Positions 5,305 to 12,836 of a stretch of DNA of 26,378 nucleotides are shown here, in pieces. A program made the position numbers and the translations under genes. Origin of the DNA: an uncultured Campylobacter sp. (lineage in GTDB: Bacteria; Campylobacterota; Campylobacteria; Campylobacterales; Campylobacteraceae); the NCBI RefSeq assembly GCF_938041645.1, contig NZ_CALIST010000066.1, forward strand, positions 1-26,378, read 5' to 3'. Position 1 is the stretch's first letter. Each line of letters starts with the position of its first letter. The notes under the pieces are model-generated. The model had not been told where the DNA came from and made no database searches. It saw only the letters and a list, made by a program, of their open reading frames with translations.

Positions 5305-8258
5305 TAGCGCGCATCCTTTCTTGCTTCTTGTTGCGCGCCTTGCCTCTCGCGCTCTATCATAGTCGCTTTTAGGCTACGCAGGCGGATCTTGACCGCACCT
5401 AGGTTCGTAACCTCGTCGATTTTAAGTTGAGTGTAAATTTTACCGTTTTGACGCAGTATGTCGCGCACCTCGTCGCCCGTGATCGCATCTATCCCGCAGC
5501 CGAAGCTCACTAACTGCACTAGCTGCATGCGCGGGTATTTACAGACAAACCGTGCCGCGCTATAAAGCCTGGCGTGGTAGGTCCATTGATTAAGGCTTTT
5601 CGTCTGCACCCTGCTAAGCGGCAGCGCGTCCTCGCTAAGCACTATAAAGCCCAAGGAATTTAGATAGCGATCAATGCCGTGGTTGATCGTCTTGTCGATA
5701 TGATACGGGCGACCCGCTAGCACGACGGCGGGCGCGCCGCTTGCATTGATCTCCTTTAGGGTCTCCTCGCCTTTTATTAAAACGGTATTTTTATAGTTTT
5801 GTAGCTCCTTAAGGCCTTGCAAGACGGCGTTTTTCACGGCGTCGGAATGAAATTTATACCCGGCGTCCGCGAGCTCAGCCTGCATCGTTTTGCAAAACGA
5901 ATCTTGCATGTTAAGATCCACGTGCGGGTAGAGGAATTTTTTCTCCTCTAGCGCGCCTACGTTCGCGCGTATCAATTCGGGATAGTATGCGACTACGGGA
6001 CAGTTGTAGCAGTTCTCGCTGATATTTTCATCCAGGCTGTAGCTCATACACGGATAAAAGATAAAATCGACGCTCTTATTTAGCAGATCGTAGATGTGGC
6101 CGTGCACGCTTTTAGCCGGGTAGCAGACGGTATCGCTCGGGATGCTTTGGCTTGCTAAAAACAGCGTCTCTTTTCGCGGCTTTTGCGACAACACGACGCT
6201 CATGCCTAAATTTTCAAAAAACGCACTCCAAAACGGGATCATCTCAAACATATTCAAAACAAACGGAATTCCGACCCGCGGCTCATCCTGCTTCGGCGGC
6301 TTGCGATATTTTTTCAAAAGCTCGTTTTTAAACTCAAATAAATTCGTAATGTCGTGGCGGATCTCCTTGCCCGCGCCGCGCTCACATTTATTGCCCGAGA
6401 CAAATTTAGTATCGCCGAAGTAGCTGATCGTAAGCGGGCATTTGTTAGTACAGAGCTTGCAGACGCTAAATTCGCTGCGATGAGTGAAATTTTCAAGCTC
6501 TGCACGACTGATCATATCAGTGTGCTCGTTTGCGTTATTTTTGGCAAAAAGCGCCGCGCCGTATGCGCCCATAAGCTCGCTGATATCTAGACGGATCACG
6601 TCCTTGCCGAGCTCTTTTTCAAAAGCGCGCAGCACAGCGTTGTTTAAAAATGTACCGCCCTGCACTACGATATTTTGACCCAAATCGTCGGCGTTTCGCA
6701 CTCGGATGACCTTGTAAATCGCATTTTTTATGACGCTAATAGCAAGTCCAGCGCTGATATCCTCGATCGTAGCGCCGTCCTTTTGAGCCTGCTTAACCGA
6801 AGAGTTCATAAAAACCGTGCAGCGGCTACCAAGCTTAGCGGGGTGAGTCGCAAAAAGGGCTAAGCTTGCAAAATCTTTAATGTCGTAACCCAAAGAATTT
6901 GAAAAGGTCTGCAAAAACGAGCCACAGCCCGAGCTGCACGCCTCATTTAGCACGATAGAATCGATATTGCCATCTTTAATGGAGAAACACTTGATGTCCT
7001 GCCCGCCGATGTCGATGATAAAATCTACTTTCGGATTGAAGTGGCGCGCAGCACTATAATGCGCGATTGTCTCGACGATACCGTAATCAAAGCGAAAGGC
7101 GGTTTTAATGAGATCCTCGCCATAGCCGGTAACGCCGCTGCCCTTGATCTTGATGCGACCCTCGCAAAGATCGTATAGCTCCTTAAGACGCGGCAGCAGG
7201 ATATCGACAGGATCGCCTTTATTGGAGGAGTAAAATTTATACAATAGTTCGTAGTTTTCGCCCATCAACACGACCTTGATCGTAGTACTGCCACAATCCA
7301 CGCCCAAATACGCGTCTCCGCTGTAGGTGTGGATATCCACCTTAGGCACGCTCGCGCGGGCGTGGCGAGCGGTGAACTCGTCAAATTCCGCCCTGTCTTT
7401 GAAAAGCGGCGGCTCGGCTTCCAGCGCGGTTCTATCGGGCTCCTTTTTCAAAAGCGCGATCGTCTCTTCCAAATTTAACGTCTCGCCCGTATCTTTTGCA
7501 TATAGCGCGCTGCCGTAAGCCACGAAGTAAGGCGCAATGTCTGGAAACGTCGCGGTCTCGTCGGTGAGCTTTAGCACCTCTTTAAAGCGCGCCTGAAGAC
7601 CTTTTAGGAAAAACAGTGGGCCGCCCAGAAACAGGATATTGCCCTTGACTTCGCGACCTTGCGCAAGCCCCGAGATCGTCTGCTCGACGACCGCGGCGTA
7701 GATACTAGCGCAAATATCCTCTTTTCTAACGCCCTGATTTAGTAGCGGCTGAATGTCGCTTTTAGCAAATACACCACAACGTGAGGCGATCGGGTAAATT
7801 TTATTAGCCGCAAAGCTTAGGCGGTCGAGCTCCGTAATATCTAGATGCAAAAGATTGGTCATCTGATCTATAAATGCGCCGGTGCCGCCCGCGCATGAGC
7901 CGTTCATCCGTTCCTCAAGTCCGCCCGTGAGAAATAAAATTTTAGCATCCTCGCCGCCGAGCTCAATGACAACATCAGTCTTTGGAAACATCCGCTTGAC
8001 GCCGAGCGAGGTAGCGAAAACCTCTTGGACGAACGGAATTTTACAATTTTTGGCGATACCCATGCCTGCCGAACCCGCTATGGCGACGCTGAATTGCTCG
8101 CCTGCATAGGTTTTTTGGATTTGCAAAATTTTATCCAGCACCAGCTCTTTGGGCTTTGCTAAATGCCGCTCGTAGCTCTTGCTTAAAATTTCATATTTTT
8201 CGTTTAAAACTACTGTTTTGACAGTGGTTGATCCTACGTCAATGCCTAAAAAAATCAC
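5304..8258 (-). CDS. Tandem BcrA/BadF/HgdC-type ATPase (acyl-CoA dehydratase activase-like) with DUF2229 domain
   Basis: The 984 residues contain two actin-fold ATPase domains in tandem, about 1-260 and 315-575. Each has phosphate-binding motifs (GIDVGSTTVKTVV and GVDCGSTTIKVV; IELGGEDAKI and IDIGGQDIKCF) and the two cysteines that in HgdC hold a [4Fe-4S] cluster between subunits (C122/C161; C441 or C445 with C480). One chain can thus mimic the usual homodimer. A cysteine motif CKLCTNKC with a later C (600-625) and a DUF2229/COG3580 region (about 660-960, starting VGIPFVLNMFEM) follow, with CYPA, PCMSYS, CYNC and FGCG cysteines. Activases use ATP to push an electron to an iron-sulphur dehydratase or double-cubane protein. 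The start is GTG with AAAGAGCGAG upstream; an overlapping out-of-frame ATGTGA sits on it. The reaction served is unknown. Confidence 0.88.
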   Translation of the reverse strand: MIFLGIDVGSTTVKTVVLNEKYEILSKSYERHLAKPKELVLDKILQIQKTYAGEQFSVAIAGSAGMGIAKNCKIPFVQEVFATSLGVKRMFPKTDVVIELGGEDAKILFLTGGLEERMNGSCAGGTGAFIDQMTNLLHLDITELDRLSFAANKIYPIASRCGVFAKSDIQPLLNQGVRKEDICASIYAAVVEQTISGLAQGREVKGNILFLGGPLFFLKGLQARFKEVLKLTDETATFPDIAPYFVAYGSALYAKDTGETLNLEETIALLKKEPDRTALEAEPPLFKDRAEFDEFTARHARASVPKVDIHTYSGDAYLGVDCGSTTIKVVLMGENYELLYKFYSSNKGDPVDILLPRLKELYDLCEGRIKIKGSGVTGYGEDLIKTAFRFDYGIVETIAHYSAARHFNPKVDFIIDIGGQDIKCFSIKDGNIDSIVLNEACSSGCGSFLQTFSNSLGYDIKDFASLALFATHPAKLGSRCTVFMNSSVKQAQKDGATIEDISAGLAISVIKNAIYKVIRVRNADDLGQNIVVQGGTFLNNAVLRAFEKELGKDVIRLDISELMGAYGAALFAKNNANEHTDMISRAELENFTHRSEFSVCKLCTNKCPLTISYFGDTKFVSGNKCERGAGKEIRHDITNLFEFKNELLKKYRKPPKQDEPRVGIPFVLNMFEMIPFWSAFFENLGMSVVLSQKPRKETLFLASQSIPSDTVCYPAKSVHGHIYDLLNKSVDFIFYPCMSYSLDENISENCYNCPVVAYYPELIRANVGALEEKKFLYPHVDLNMQDSFCKTMQAELADAGYKFHSDAVKNAVLQGLKELQNYKNTVLIKGEETLKEINASGAPAVVLAGRPYHIDKTINHGIDRYLNSLGFIVLSEDALPLSRVQTKSLNQWTYHARLYSAARFVCKYPRMQLVQLVSFGCGIDAITGDEVRDILRQNGKIYTQLKIDEVTNLGAVKIRLRSLKATMIERERQGAQQEARKDAR

Positions 8259-8509
8259 ATCTCGCTCTTTACTGAATAAATTTTGCTCGGCCGAATCCTC
8301 GAATTTAGCGTGAGCTTTCTAAATTAAAATTTGCATTTTATAGTAATATTTTTAAACGCAAATAAAATCAGGATATATTTTATCTTTTTCTATCGAAAAA
8401 GACGATTTTTAGGCAGTTTAGAATTAAAAATTTTAATGGAAAAGTTGTAAAATTTTAGATTTAATGCGAGTAGATTTTGCGCGAAATTTTTTAAAATCTC
8501 GCGCATTAT

Positions 8510-8538
8510 AAAAAGAGCTTCCTTTTGAATTGGGAAGC
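8510..8538 (-). terminator. Rho-independent terminator of the rplS-end operon
   Basis: On the minus strand GCTTCC (8533-8538) pairs with GGAAGC (8517-8522) around a ten-base loop, followed directly by TCTTTTT. It starts 15 bases past the rplS stop codon and is the clearest intrinsic terminator in the window. It marks the end of the long ribosomal and RNA-processing gene run. Confidence 0.8.
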
Positions 8539-8552
8539 ATAAATTTAAAGGA

Positions 8553-8909
8553 TTATTTTCGAAGCTCTTTGATTTTAGCCGCTTTACCGCGTCTGTCGCG
8601 TAGGTAAAATAGTTTCGCGCGGCGAACGCGTCCTTTTCTTAGAACCTCGATGCTTTCGATGCTTTCGCTGTAGATCGGGAAAATTCTCTCTACGCCGATG
8701 CTATTTGCGCCGATCTTGCGGATGATAAAAGTCTCGCTGACGCCGTTTCCGCGACGCGCAATGCAGGTGCCTTCAAAATTTTGAATTCTGCTCTTATCGC
8801 CCTCTTTGATCCTGATGGCTACCTTTAAGGTGTCGCCGGCACGGAAATCAGGCACACTTTTGCTTGTGATCTGAGCGTCTTCAAACGCTTGGATATATTT
8901 GTTTTTCAT
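8553..8909 (-). CDS. rplS: 50S ribosomal protein L19
   Basis: The 118 residues match L19 along their length: DFRAGDTLKVAIRIKEGDKSRIQNFEG near the N-terminus and the basic C-terminal half with RKIGANSIGVERIFPIYS and RRAKLFYLRDRRGKAAKI. L19 sits at the 30S-50S interface of the ribosome. It is the last gene of the rpsP-khpA-rimM-trmD-rplS operon, overlapping the trmD stop by four bases (ATGA type) and followed by a strong terminator. The length is normal for the family. Confidence 0.98.
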   Translation of the reverse strand: MKNKYIQAFEDAQITSKSVPDFRAGDTLKVAIRIKEGDKSRIQNFEGTCIARRGNGVSETFIIRKIGANSIGVERIFPIYSESIESIEVLRKGRVRRAKLFYLRDRRGKAAKIKELRK

Positions 8910-9607
8910 AAATTTCCTTTATTTCTGGCGATCTTTCGGTACATATCCGGGCGGAAGAACCTCGTTTTGCATAGCGCCATTTTATTTTTTAAGCTATACA
9001 TTTTAGCGTGATTACCCTTTAAAAACTCTGAAACTATAGGTAAATTTTCAAAAACATCAGGCTTTGTAAATGCGGGCGCCTCTAAAATTCCGCCTTCAAA
9101 GCTTTCTTCAACAAGCGAGCTTTCGTTGCCTAAAACGCCCTTTATGTTGCGGCTTATAGCATCGCACATACAAAGCGCACCGAGCTCTCCGCCGGTAAGA
9201 ACGAAATCGCCGATACAAAAAATTTCATCTACATATCTCTCGACTATGCGCTCATCGATCCCCTCGTAGCGCCCGCAGATAAAGCATAAGCTCTCTTCGC
9301 CGCTTAGGCGCTTGGCATCGTTTTGATTAAATTTCTTACCGGCAGGCGAGAGGTAGATAAACTTGGCGTTTTTAAATTTAGCTCTTACGTGTTCGATCGT
9401 TCCGGCAAGCGGCTCCGTACCGATCAAAAGCCCCGCACCGCCGCCGATCATATAATCGTCTACTTTTTTGTAGCGATTTGTCGTGAAATTTCGCGGGTTA
9501 AAAAAATGCGTCGCAATTATTTTTTTATCGACCGCGCGCTTTAAAATAGAGTCCTCAAAATACGGCGCGATGAGATTTTCAAACAGCGAGATGAAGATAA
9601 AATTCAT
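8906..9607 (-). CDS. trmD: tRNA (guanine-N1)-methyltransferase TrmD
   Basis: This 233-residue SPOUT-class enzyme methylates G37 at N1 in tRNAs with a G36-G37 sequence, using S-adenosylmethionine, and so prevents +1 frameshifting. Diagnostic segments are DDYMIGGGAGLLIGTEPL (about 50-67), the knot region IYLSPAGKKFNQ...CGRYEGIDERIVERYVDEIFCIGDFVLTGGELGA (about 84-143), and a C-terminal helical part. The deep trefoil-knot residues are all present. It overlaps rimM and rplS by four bases each, showing tight coupling in the operon. Confidence 0.98.
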   Translation of the reverse strand: MNFIFISLFENLIAPYFEDSILKRAVDKKIIATHFFNPRNFTTNRYKKVDDYMIGGGAGLLIGTEPLAGTIEHVRAKFKNAKFIYLSPAGKKFNQNDAKRLSGEESLCFICGRYEGIDERIVERYVDEIFCIGDFVLTGGELGALCMCDAISRNIKGVLGNESSLVEESFEGGILEAPAFTKPDVFENLPIVSEFLKGNHAKMYSLKNKMALCKTRFFRPDMYRKIARNKGNL

Positions 9608-10134
9608 GAATTTTCCAAAATCGCGCGCGCGTTTTGAGTAAAAATTTTACGCTCGCTAAGCGAAATTTCTTTCACATAGGCGTCCACATAGGGGATGAAA
9701 AATTCTTTCGGCAAAGCCTGCGAGATTAAGCTTTCATCCGTTTCTACCTCGAAAAGATAGCCGCTTCCGATCTGCGATATGTCCTTTACACGCCCCAAAA
9801 CCGCGCCGTCTTCGTAAATTTCAAGCCCGATAATATCGAAGTAAAAGAACTCGCCCTTTTGCAATTTGCAAAATTTCCGCGTGTCCTCTTTGCTTCGGTA
9901 AAGGATTTGGTTGGTTAAATTTGCCGCCGCTTCTACGCTTTCGTAATTTTTAAAAATAGCACTAGAATTTGCGCCGCTAAAGGATAGAATTTCTAGAATT
10001 TCGCCGTTTCGCAGATAAAATTTGGCGCCTTTTTTAAACTGAGAGGGGAAGTCGCTGCGATCAAAAATTTTAACCGCGCCCTTTAGGCCGATAGTCCGAC
10101 CGAGCTTCGCGACCTCTAAAAGATCATCAGGCAT
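9604..10134 (-). CDS. rimM: Ribosome maturation factor RimM
   Basis: The protein has 176 residues with an N-terminal beta-barrel starting LLEVAKLGRTIGLKGAVKI and a C-terminal PRC-barrel containing GEFFYFDIIGLEIYEDG and LPKEFFIPYVDAYVKEISL. RimM binds S19 in the 30S head and helps late maturation of the small subunit. The ATG lies eight bases inside the KH-protein gene, and the stop overlaps the trmD start. Its place between khpA and trmD is the conserved bacterial order. Confidence 0.96.
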   Translation of the reverse strand: MPDDLLEVAKLGRTIGLKGAVKIFDRSDFPSQFKKGAKFYLRNGEILEILSFSGANSSAIFKNYESVEAAANLTNQILYRSKEDTRKFCKLQKGEFFYFDIIGLEIYEDGAVLGRVKDISQIGSGYLFEVETDESLISQALPKEFFIPYVDAYVKEISLSERKIFTQNARAILENS

Positions 10135-10369
10135 CTTTGGCTTTGACGGTAATTTTATAATTAATCGGATCTTTTGCTTTATAGCCGATGATGACGGTCT
10201 TTATGGCGTTTATCATTTTGCCGTCCTTGCCGATGAGTTTGCCGGTGTCGGCCTTGTCGGCATAGACGATGATCTCGGTAAAGTTTTCACCGACCCGCTT
10301 TTGCGTAGAGACGGACTGCGGATAGTCGGCGATCAACTTTGCGTATTCTTTTATAAAATTTTCTACCAT
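10127..10369 (-). CDS. khpA: KH-domain RNA-binding protein KhpA-like
   Basis: This 80-residue protein is a single KH domain with the GxxG loop in GKLIGKDGKMINAIKTVI (about residues 43-60). KhpA-type proteins are small RNA chaperones or regulators that often pair with KhpB/Jag in other bacteria. It starts one base after the rpsP stop codon and overlaps rimM by eight bases, so it is made together with S16. The family call is firm; RNA targets in Campylobacter are not known to me. Confidence 0.94.
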   Translation of the reverse strand: MVENFIKEYAKLIADYPQSVSTQKRVGENFTEIIVYADKADTGKLIGKDGKMINAIKTVIIGYKAKDPINYKITVKAKDA

Positions 10370-10370
10370 T

Positions 10371-10601
10371 TTATTTGCTTGTGATTTGAGCGACCCTATC
10401 GCTTAACTTCGCGCCTACGCTCTTCCAGTATGCCAAACGCTCCGCGTCGAATTTAATATTATCGCTATCTTTTAGCGGGTTATAAAAGCCGATCGTCTCG
10501 ATGAAGCCGCCGTCGCGTCTTTTCCTGCTATCCGTTACCACGATGCGGTAAAAAGGCTGCTTCTTTCTTCCGATTCTTGTAAGCCTAACAACTGTTGCCA
10601 T
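10371..10601 (-). CDS. rpsP: 30S ribosomal protein S16
   Basis: The 76 residues are a standard S16: VVRLTRIGRKKQPFYRIVVTDSRKRRDGG at the N-terminus, IETIGFYNP in the middle and ERLAYWKSVGAKLSDRV at the end. S16 stabilises the 5' domain of 16S rRNA. The ATG has AAGGAG five bases upstream (10607-10612). The leader between ffh and this gene holds interleaved inverted repeats, which may control its translation and that of the downstream operon. Confidence 0.98.
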   Translation of the reverse strand: MATVVRLTRIGRKKQPFYRIVVTDSRKRRDGGFIETIGFYNPLKDSDNIKFDAERLAYWKSVGAKLSDRVAQITSK

Positions 10602-10621
10602 TTTTTCTCCTTAAATTTTTG

Positions 10622-10665
10622 TAAGTTTTAGAACTTGCAGATGGCTAAAACTTAAACATCTGCAA
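10622..10665 (-). promoter_or_regulatory. Interleaved inverted repeats in the rpsP leader
   Basis: Two perfect inverted repeats are interleaved. TAAGTTTTAG (10622-10631) is complementary to CTAAAACTTA (10645-10654), and TTGCAGATG (10635-10643) is complementary to CATCTGCAA (10657-10665). In the minus-strand transcript the order is a-b-a'-b', so the two stems either exclude each other or form an H-type pseudoknot with very short loops. The element ends nine bases before the rpsP ribosome binding site. No U-run follows either stem, so control of translation or RNA processing is more likely than termination. Confidence 0.65.
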
Positions 10666-10669
10666 ACTC

Positions 10670-10690
10670 TACCGAGAGGCTATCTCGGTA
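10670..10690 (-). other. Hairpin with the ffh stop codon in its loop
   Basis: TACCGAGA (10670-10677) and TCTCGGTA (10683-10690) form a perfect eight-base-pair stem with a five-base loop holding the ffh stop codon TAG. There is no following U-run. It sits immediately upstream of the interleaved repeats of the rpsP leader and may protect or separate the ffh and rpsP messages. Confidence 0.5.
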
Positions 10691-12020
10691 AATTTTGCCT
10701 TTGAGCGATCGAGGCAAGCCCCTGCATACCGCCCTTGCCCGAAAATTTCTTCGCAAGCTTTGAAGCGCCCGCGAACTGCTTTAAGAAGCGGTTTACTTCC
10801 ACCTGTGAAAGCCCCGCGCCGGCAGCAAGTCTGCGCTTACGCGAATTATTTAGCAGTTCCGGATTTTCGCGCTCTTTCGGCGTCATAGAATTAATCATCG
10901 CTTTGATATGAAGTATCTCTTTTGAGTTTTCCAAATCGATATCTTTTATTTTATTCGCCATTCCGGAAAGCCCCGGGATCATGCCGATTAAATTTTTCAT
11001 ATTGCCGAGCTTTTTCACGCTTTCGAGCTGATTTACGAAATCATTAAAATTAAACTCGCCCTTTTTGATCTTTTTGTTTAGAGCCTTGGCTTCTCTTTCG
11101 TCGAAAACGGCGCTTGTTTTCTCGGCTAACGTCGCTAAATCGCCCTCGCCCATAATGCGGCCGGTGATTCTATCGGGTATAAAGCCCTCTAAATCGGCCA
11201 CCTTCTCGCCGGTTCCGATAAAGCGAAGCGGGATGCCCAGCTGCTGCGCGATACCAAGAGCTACGCCGCCTTTGGTATCTGCGTCAAATTTGCTTAAGAT
11301 CACGCCCGTAAGGCCTAAAATTTCATCAAATTTAGCGGCCGTTTTAATTCCGTCTTGACCGCTCATAGCGTCCGCTACGTAAAAAATTTCATGCGGATTT
11401 AAAGCTTTTTTCATCTCCGCAAGCTGTGCCATAAGCGCCTCGTCTATCGCAAGACGTCCCGCCGTATCTACGAGCAGTACGTCATAAAGCCCGCTCTTAG
11501 CCTTGCTTAGCGCTTTTTCCGCAACCTTTAGCGGATCGCTCTCGCCCTCGATGAAAAACAGCTCGATCTCATTCGCCTCGCACAGCTGGCGGAGCTGCTC
11601 GACCGCGGCTAGGCGCTGCAAGTCGCACGCTGCGACTAAGACCTTTTTTTTACGAAGTTTCAGATAGTTTGCAAGTTTTATCGTGCTTGTAGATTTTCCG
11701 CTTCCTTGAAGTCCCGTCATCAAAGCTACCGTAGGAGGCGTGCTAGCGAACACAAATCCCTGGCTGCTGCCTCTAGGCGCCGTTAAAATTTTAGTCAAAT
11801 TTGTCTTGATGGACTCCAAAAATGGCTTCTGCCCTATCGTACCGATACGAAGATCGGCTTCGACAAGCGCCAAAAAATCCTTTACGACTTTGTGGTGCAC
11901 GTCGGCCTTTAAAAGCGCTTTTTTTAACGTCTCCAAGGCGTTTTTTAAAGCTTTTTCGTCATCGATTGTTTTTAATTTATTGACCGCATTTTTAAACGAC
12001 TCGCTTATGATCTCAAACAC
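10680..12020 (-). CDS. ffh: Signal recognition particle GTPase Ffh (SRP54)
   Basis: The 446-residue protein has the N and GTPase domains followed by the methionine-containing M domain. GTP-binding motifs are visible: GLQGSGKSTSTIKLANYL (about 109-126), DTAGRLAIDEALM (about 184-196), SKFDADTKGG (about 242-251) and the GTGEK motif (about 268-272). Ffh binds 4.5S RNA and targets nascent membrane proteins to FtsY at the inner membrane. The C-terminal M domain includes MTPKERENPELLNNSRKRRLAAGAG. It lies 78 bases upstream of rpsP, with the stop codon in a hairpin, and 66 bases after the pseudouridine synthase gene. Confidence 0.98.
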   Translation of the reverse strand: MFEIISESFKNAVNKLKTIDDEKALKNALETLKKALLKADVHHKVVKDFLALVEADLRIGTIGQKPFLESIKTNLTKILTAPRGSSQGFVFASTPPTVALMTGLQGSGKSTSTIKLANYLKLRKKKVLVAACDLQRLAAVEQLRQLCEANEIELFFIEGESDPLKVAEKALSKAKSGLYDVLLVDTAGRLAIDEALMAQLAEMKKALNPHEIFYVADAMSGQDGIKTAAKFDEILGLTGVILSKFDADTKGGVALGIAQQLGIPLRFIGTGEKVADLEGFIPDRITGRIMGEGDLATLAEKTSAVFDEREAKALNKKIKKGEFNFNDFVNQLESVKKLGNMKNLIGMIPGLSGMANKIKDIDLENSKEILHIKAMINSMTPKERENPELLNNSRKRRLAAGAGLSQVEVNRFLKQFAGASKLAKKFSGKGGMQGLASIAQRQNLPR

Positions 12021-12086
12021 TTTGATCCCTTATAAAATTTTTAAACTTGCGATGTTACCTAAAATTAACTTAAAAGCCATTGAATA

Positions 12087-12836
12087 TCAGAGATCCTTAG
12101 GAATTTCAAAGCCGAATTCGTTGAAGCTTTTACCCGGCGGAGCTTTAAATTTAAGACCTAAAATTTCGGTCTCGTATGAGTGCAGAAACATCCGCTTCGC
12201 GCGGCTTTTAGCGTATTTTTCATCGCCTATTAGGCCGAATCCCGCGTTCGCCAGATGCACGCGGATCTGATGCGTCCTGCCCGTCTCGATCCGCACTTTT
12301 ACGAGCGATTTTTTGCCGCTTATCATCAGCGGATAAACCTCGCTAAATGCGCTCTTGCCGTTTGGCGAAATTTTAGAAAACGCACCGCTTCTAGTTTTTA
12401 TCGTCAAAATCGGCTCGTCAAATTTCATCTCTTCGCTCACGATCCCTTTCACGATCGCGATGTAGCTTTTCTTCACGCGCAAATTTTTAAATTCCGCAAT
12501 CGCCGCCTCACGAAATTCTTCGTTTTTGTACAGCAGCACGACGCCGCTGGTTTCCTTATCCAGGCGGTTTAGAAGCCCGAATTTATAGATTTTTTCCAAA
12601 TTTTCGCTACTCATAAAGGGCGGCTTATTGACCGCCAAAACGTTCTCATCCTCGTAAATGATCGCGGGTTTTGCGGGCTTCATCACGCTAAATTTAGTAT
12701 TTTCGCCGAGCATCTCGCGCGCTAGAGCGATCTTTGCGCCGCGCACGCTCACAAGCCCCGCGTCTATGAGCGCTTTGGCTTCGTTGTGCGAGATGTTTTC
12801 CTGCGCCGCCAGCAGTTTGTAGGCTTTTTCTTGCAT
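12087..12836 (-). CDS. RluA/RluD-family pseudouridine synthase
   Basis: From the ATG at 12836 the product is 249 residues. It has an N-terminal S4-like RNA-binding region (AYKLLAAQENISHNEAKALIDAGLVSVRG) and a catalytic domain with the signature LLNRLDKETSGVVLLYKN, whose aspartate attacks the uridine. RTHQIRVHLANAGFGLIGDEKY near the C-terminus is the second hallmark. The frame extends upstream to 12881, but the ATG used here overlaps the waaA stop codon as TAATG, which fits coupled translation and the family N-terminus. C. jejuni has an equivalent gene between waaA and ffh. It modifies rRNA or tRNA; the exact uridine cannot be told from the sequence. Confidence 0.93.
   Translation of the reverse strand: MQEKAYKLLAAQENISHNEAKALIDAGLVSVRGAKIALAREMLGENTKFSVMKPAKPAIIYEDENVLAVNKPPFMSSENLEKIYKFGLLNRLDKETSGVVLLYKNEEFREAAIAEFKNLRVKKSYIAIVKGIVSEEMKFDEPILTIKTRSGAFSKISPNGKSAFSEVYPLMISGKKSLVKVRIETGRTHQIRVHLANAGFGLIGDEKYAKSRAKRMFLHSYETEILGLKFKAPPGKSFNEFGFEIPKDL

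Noticed and set aside
11740..12270. 176-codon plus-strand frame across the ffh-pseudouridine synthase junction
   Set aside because: Antisense to two clear genes on the other strand, no recognisable domain, and no ribosome binding site.
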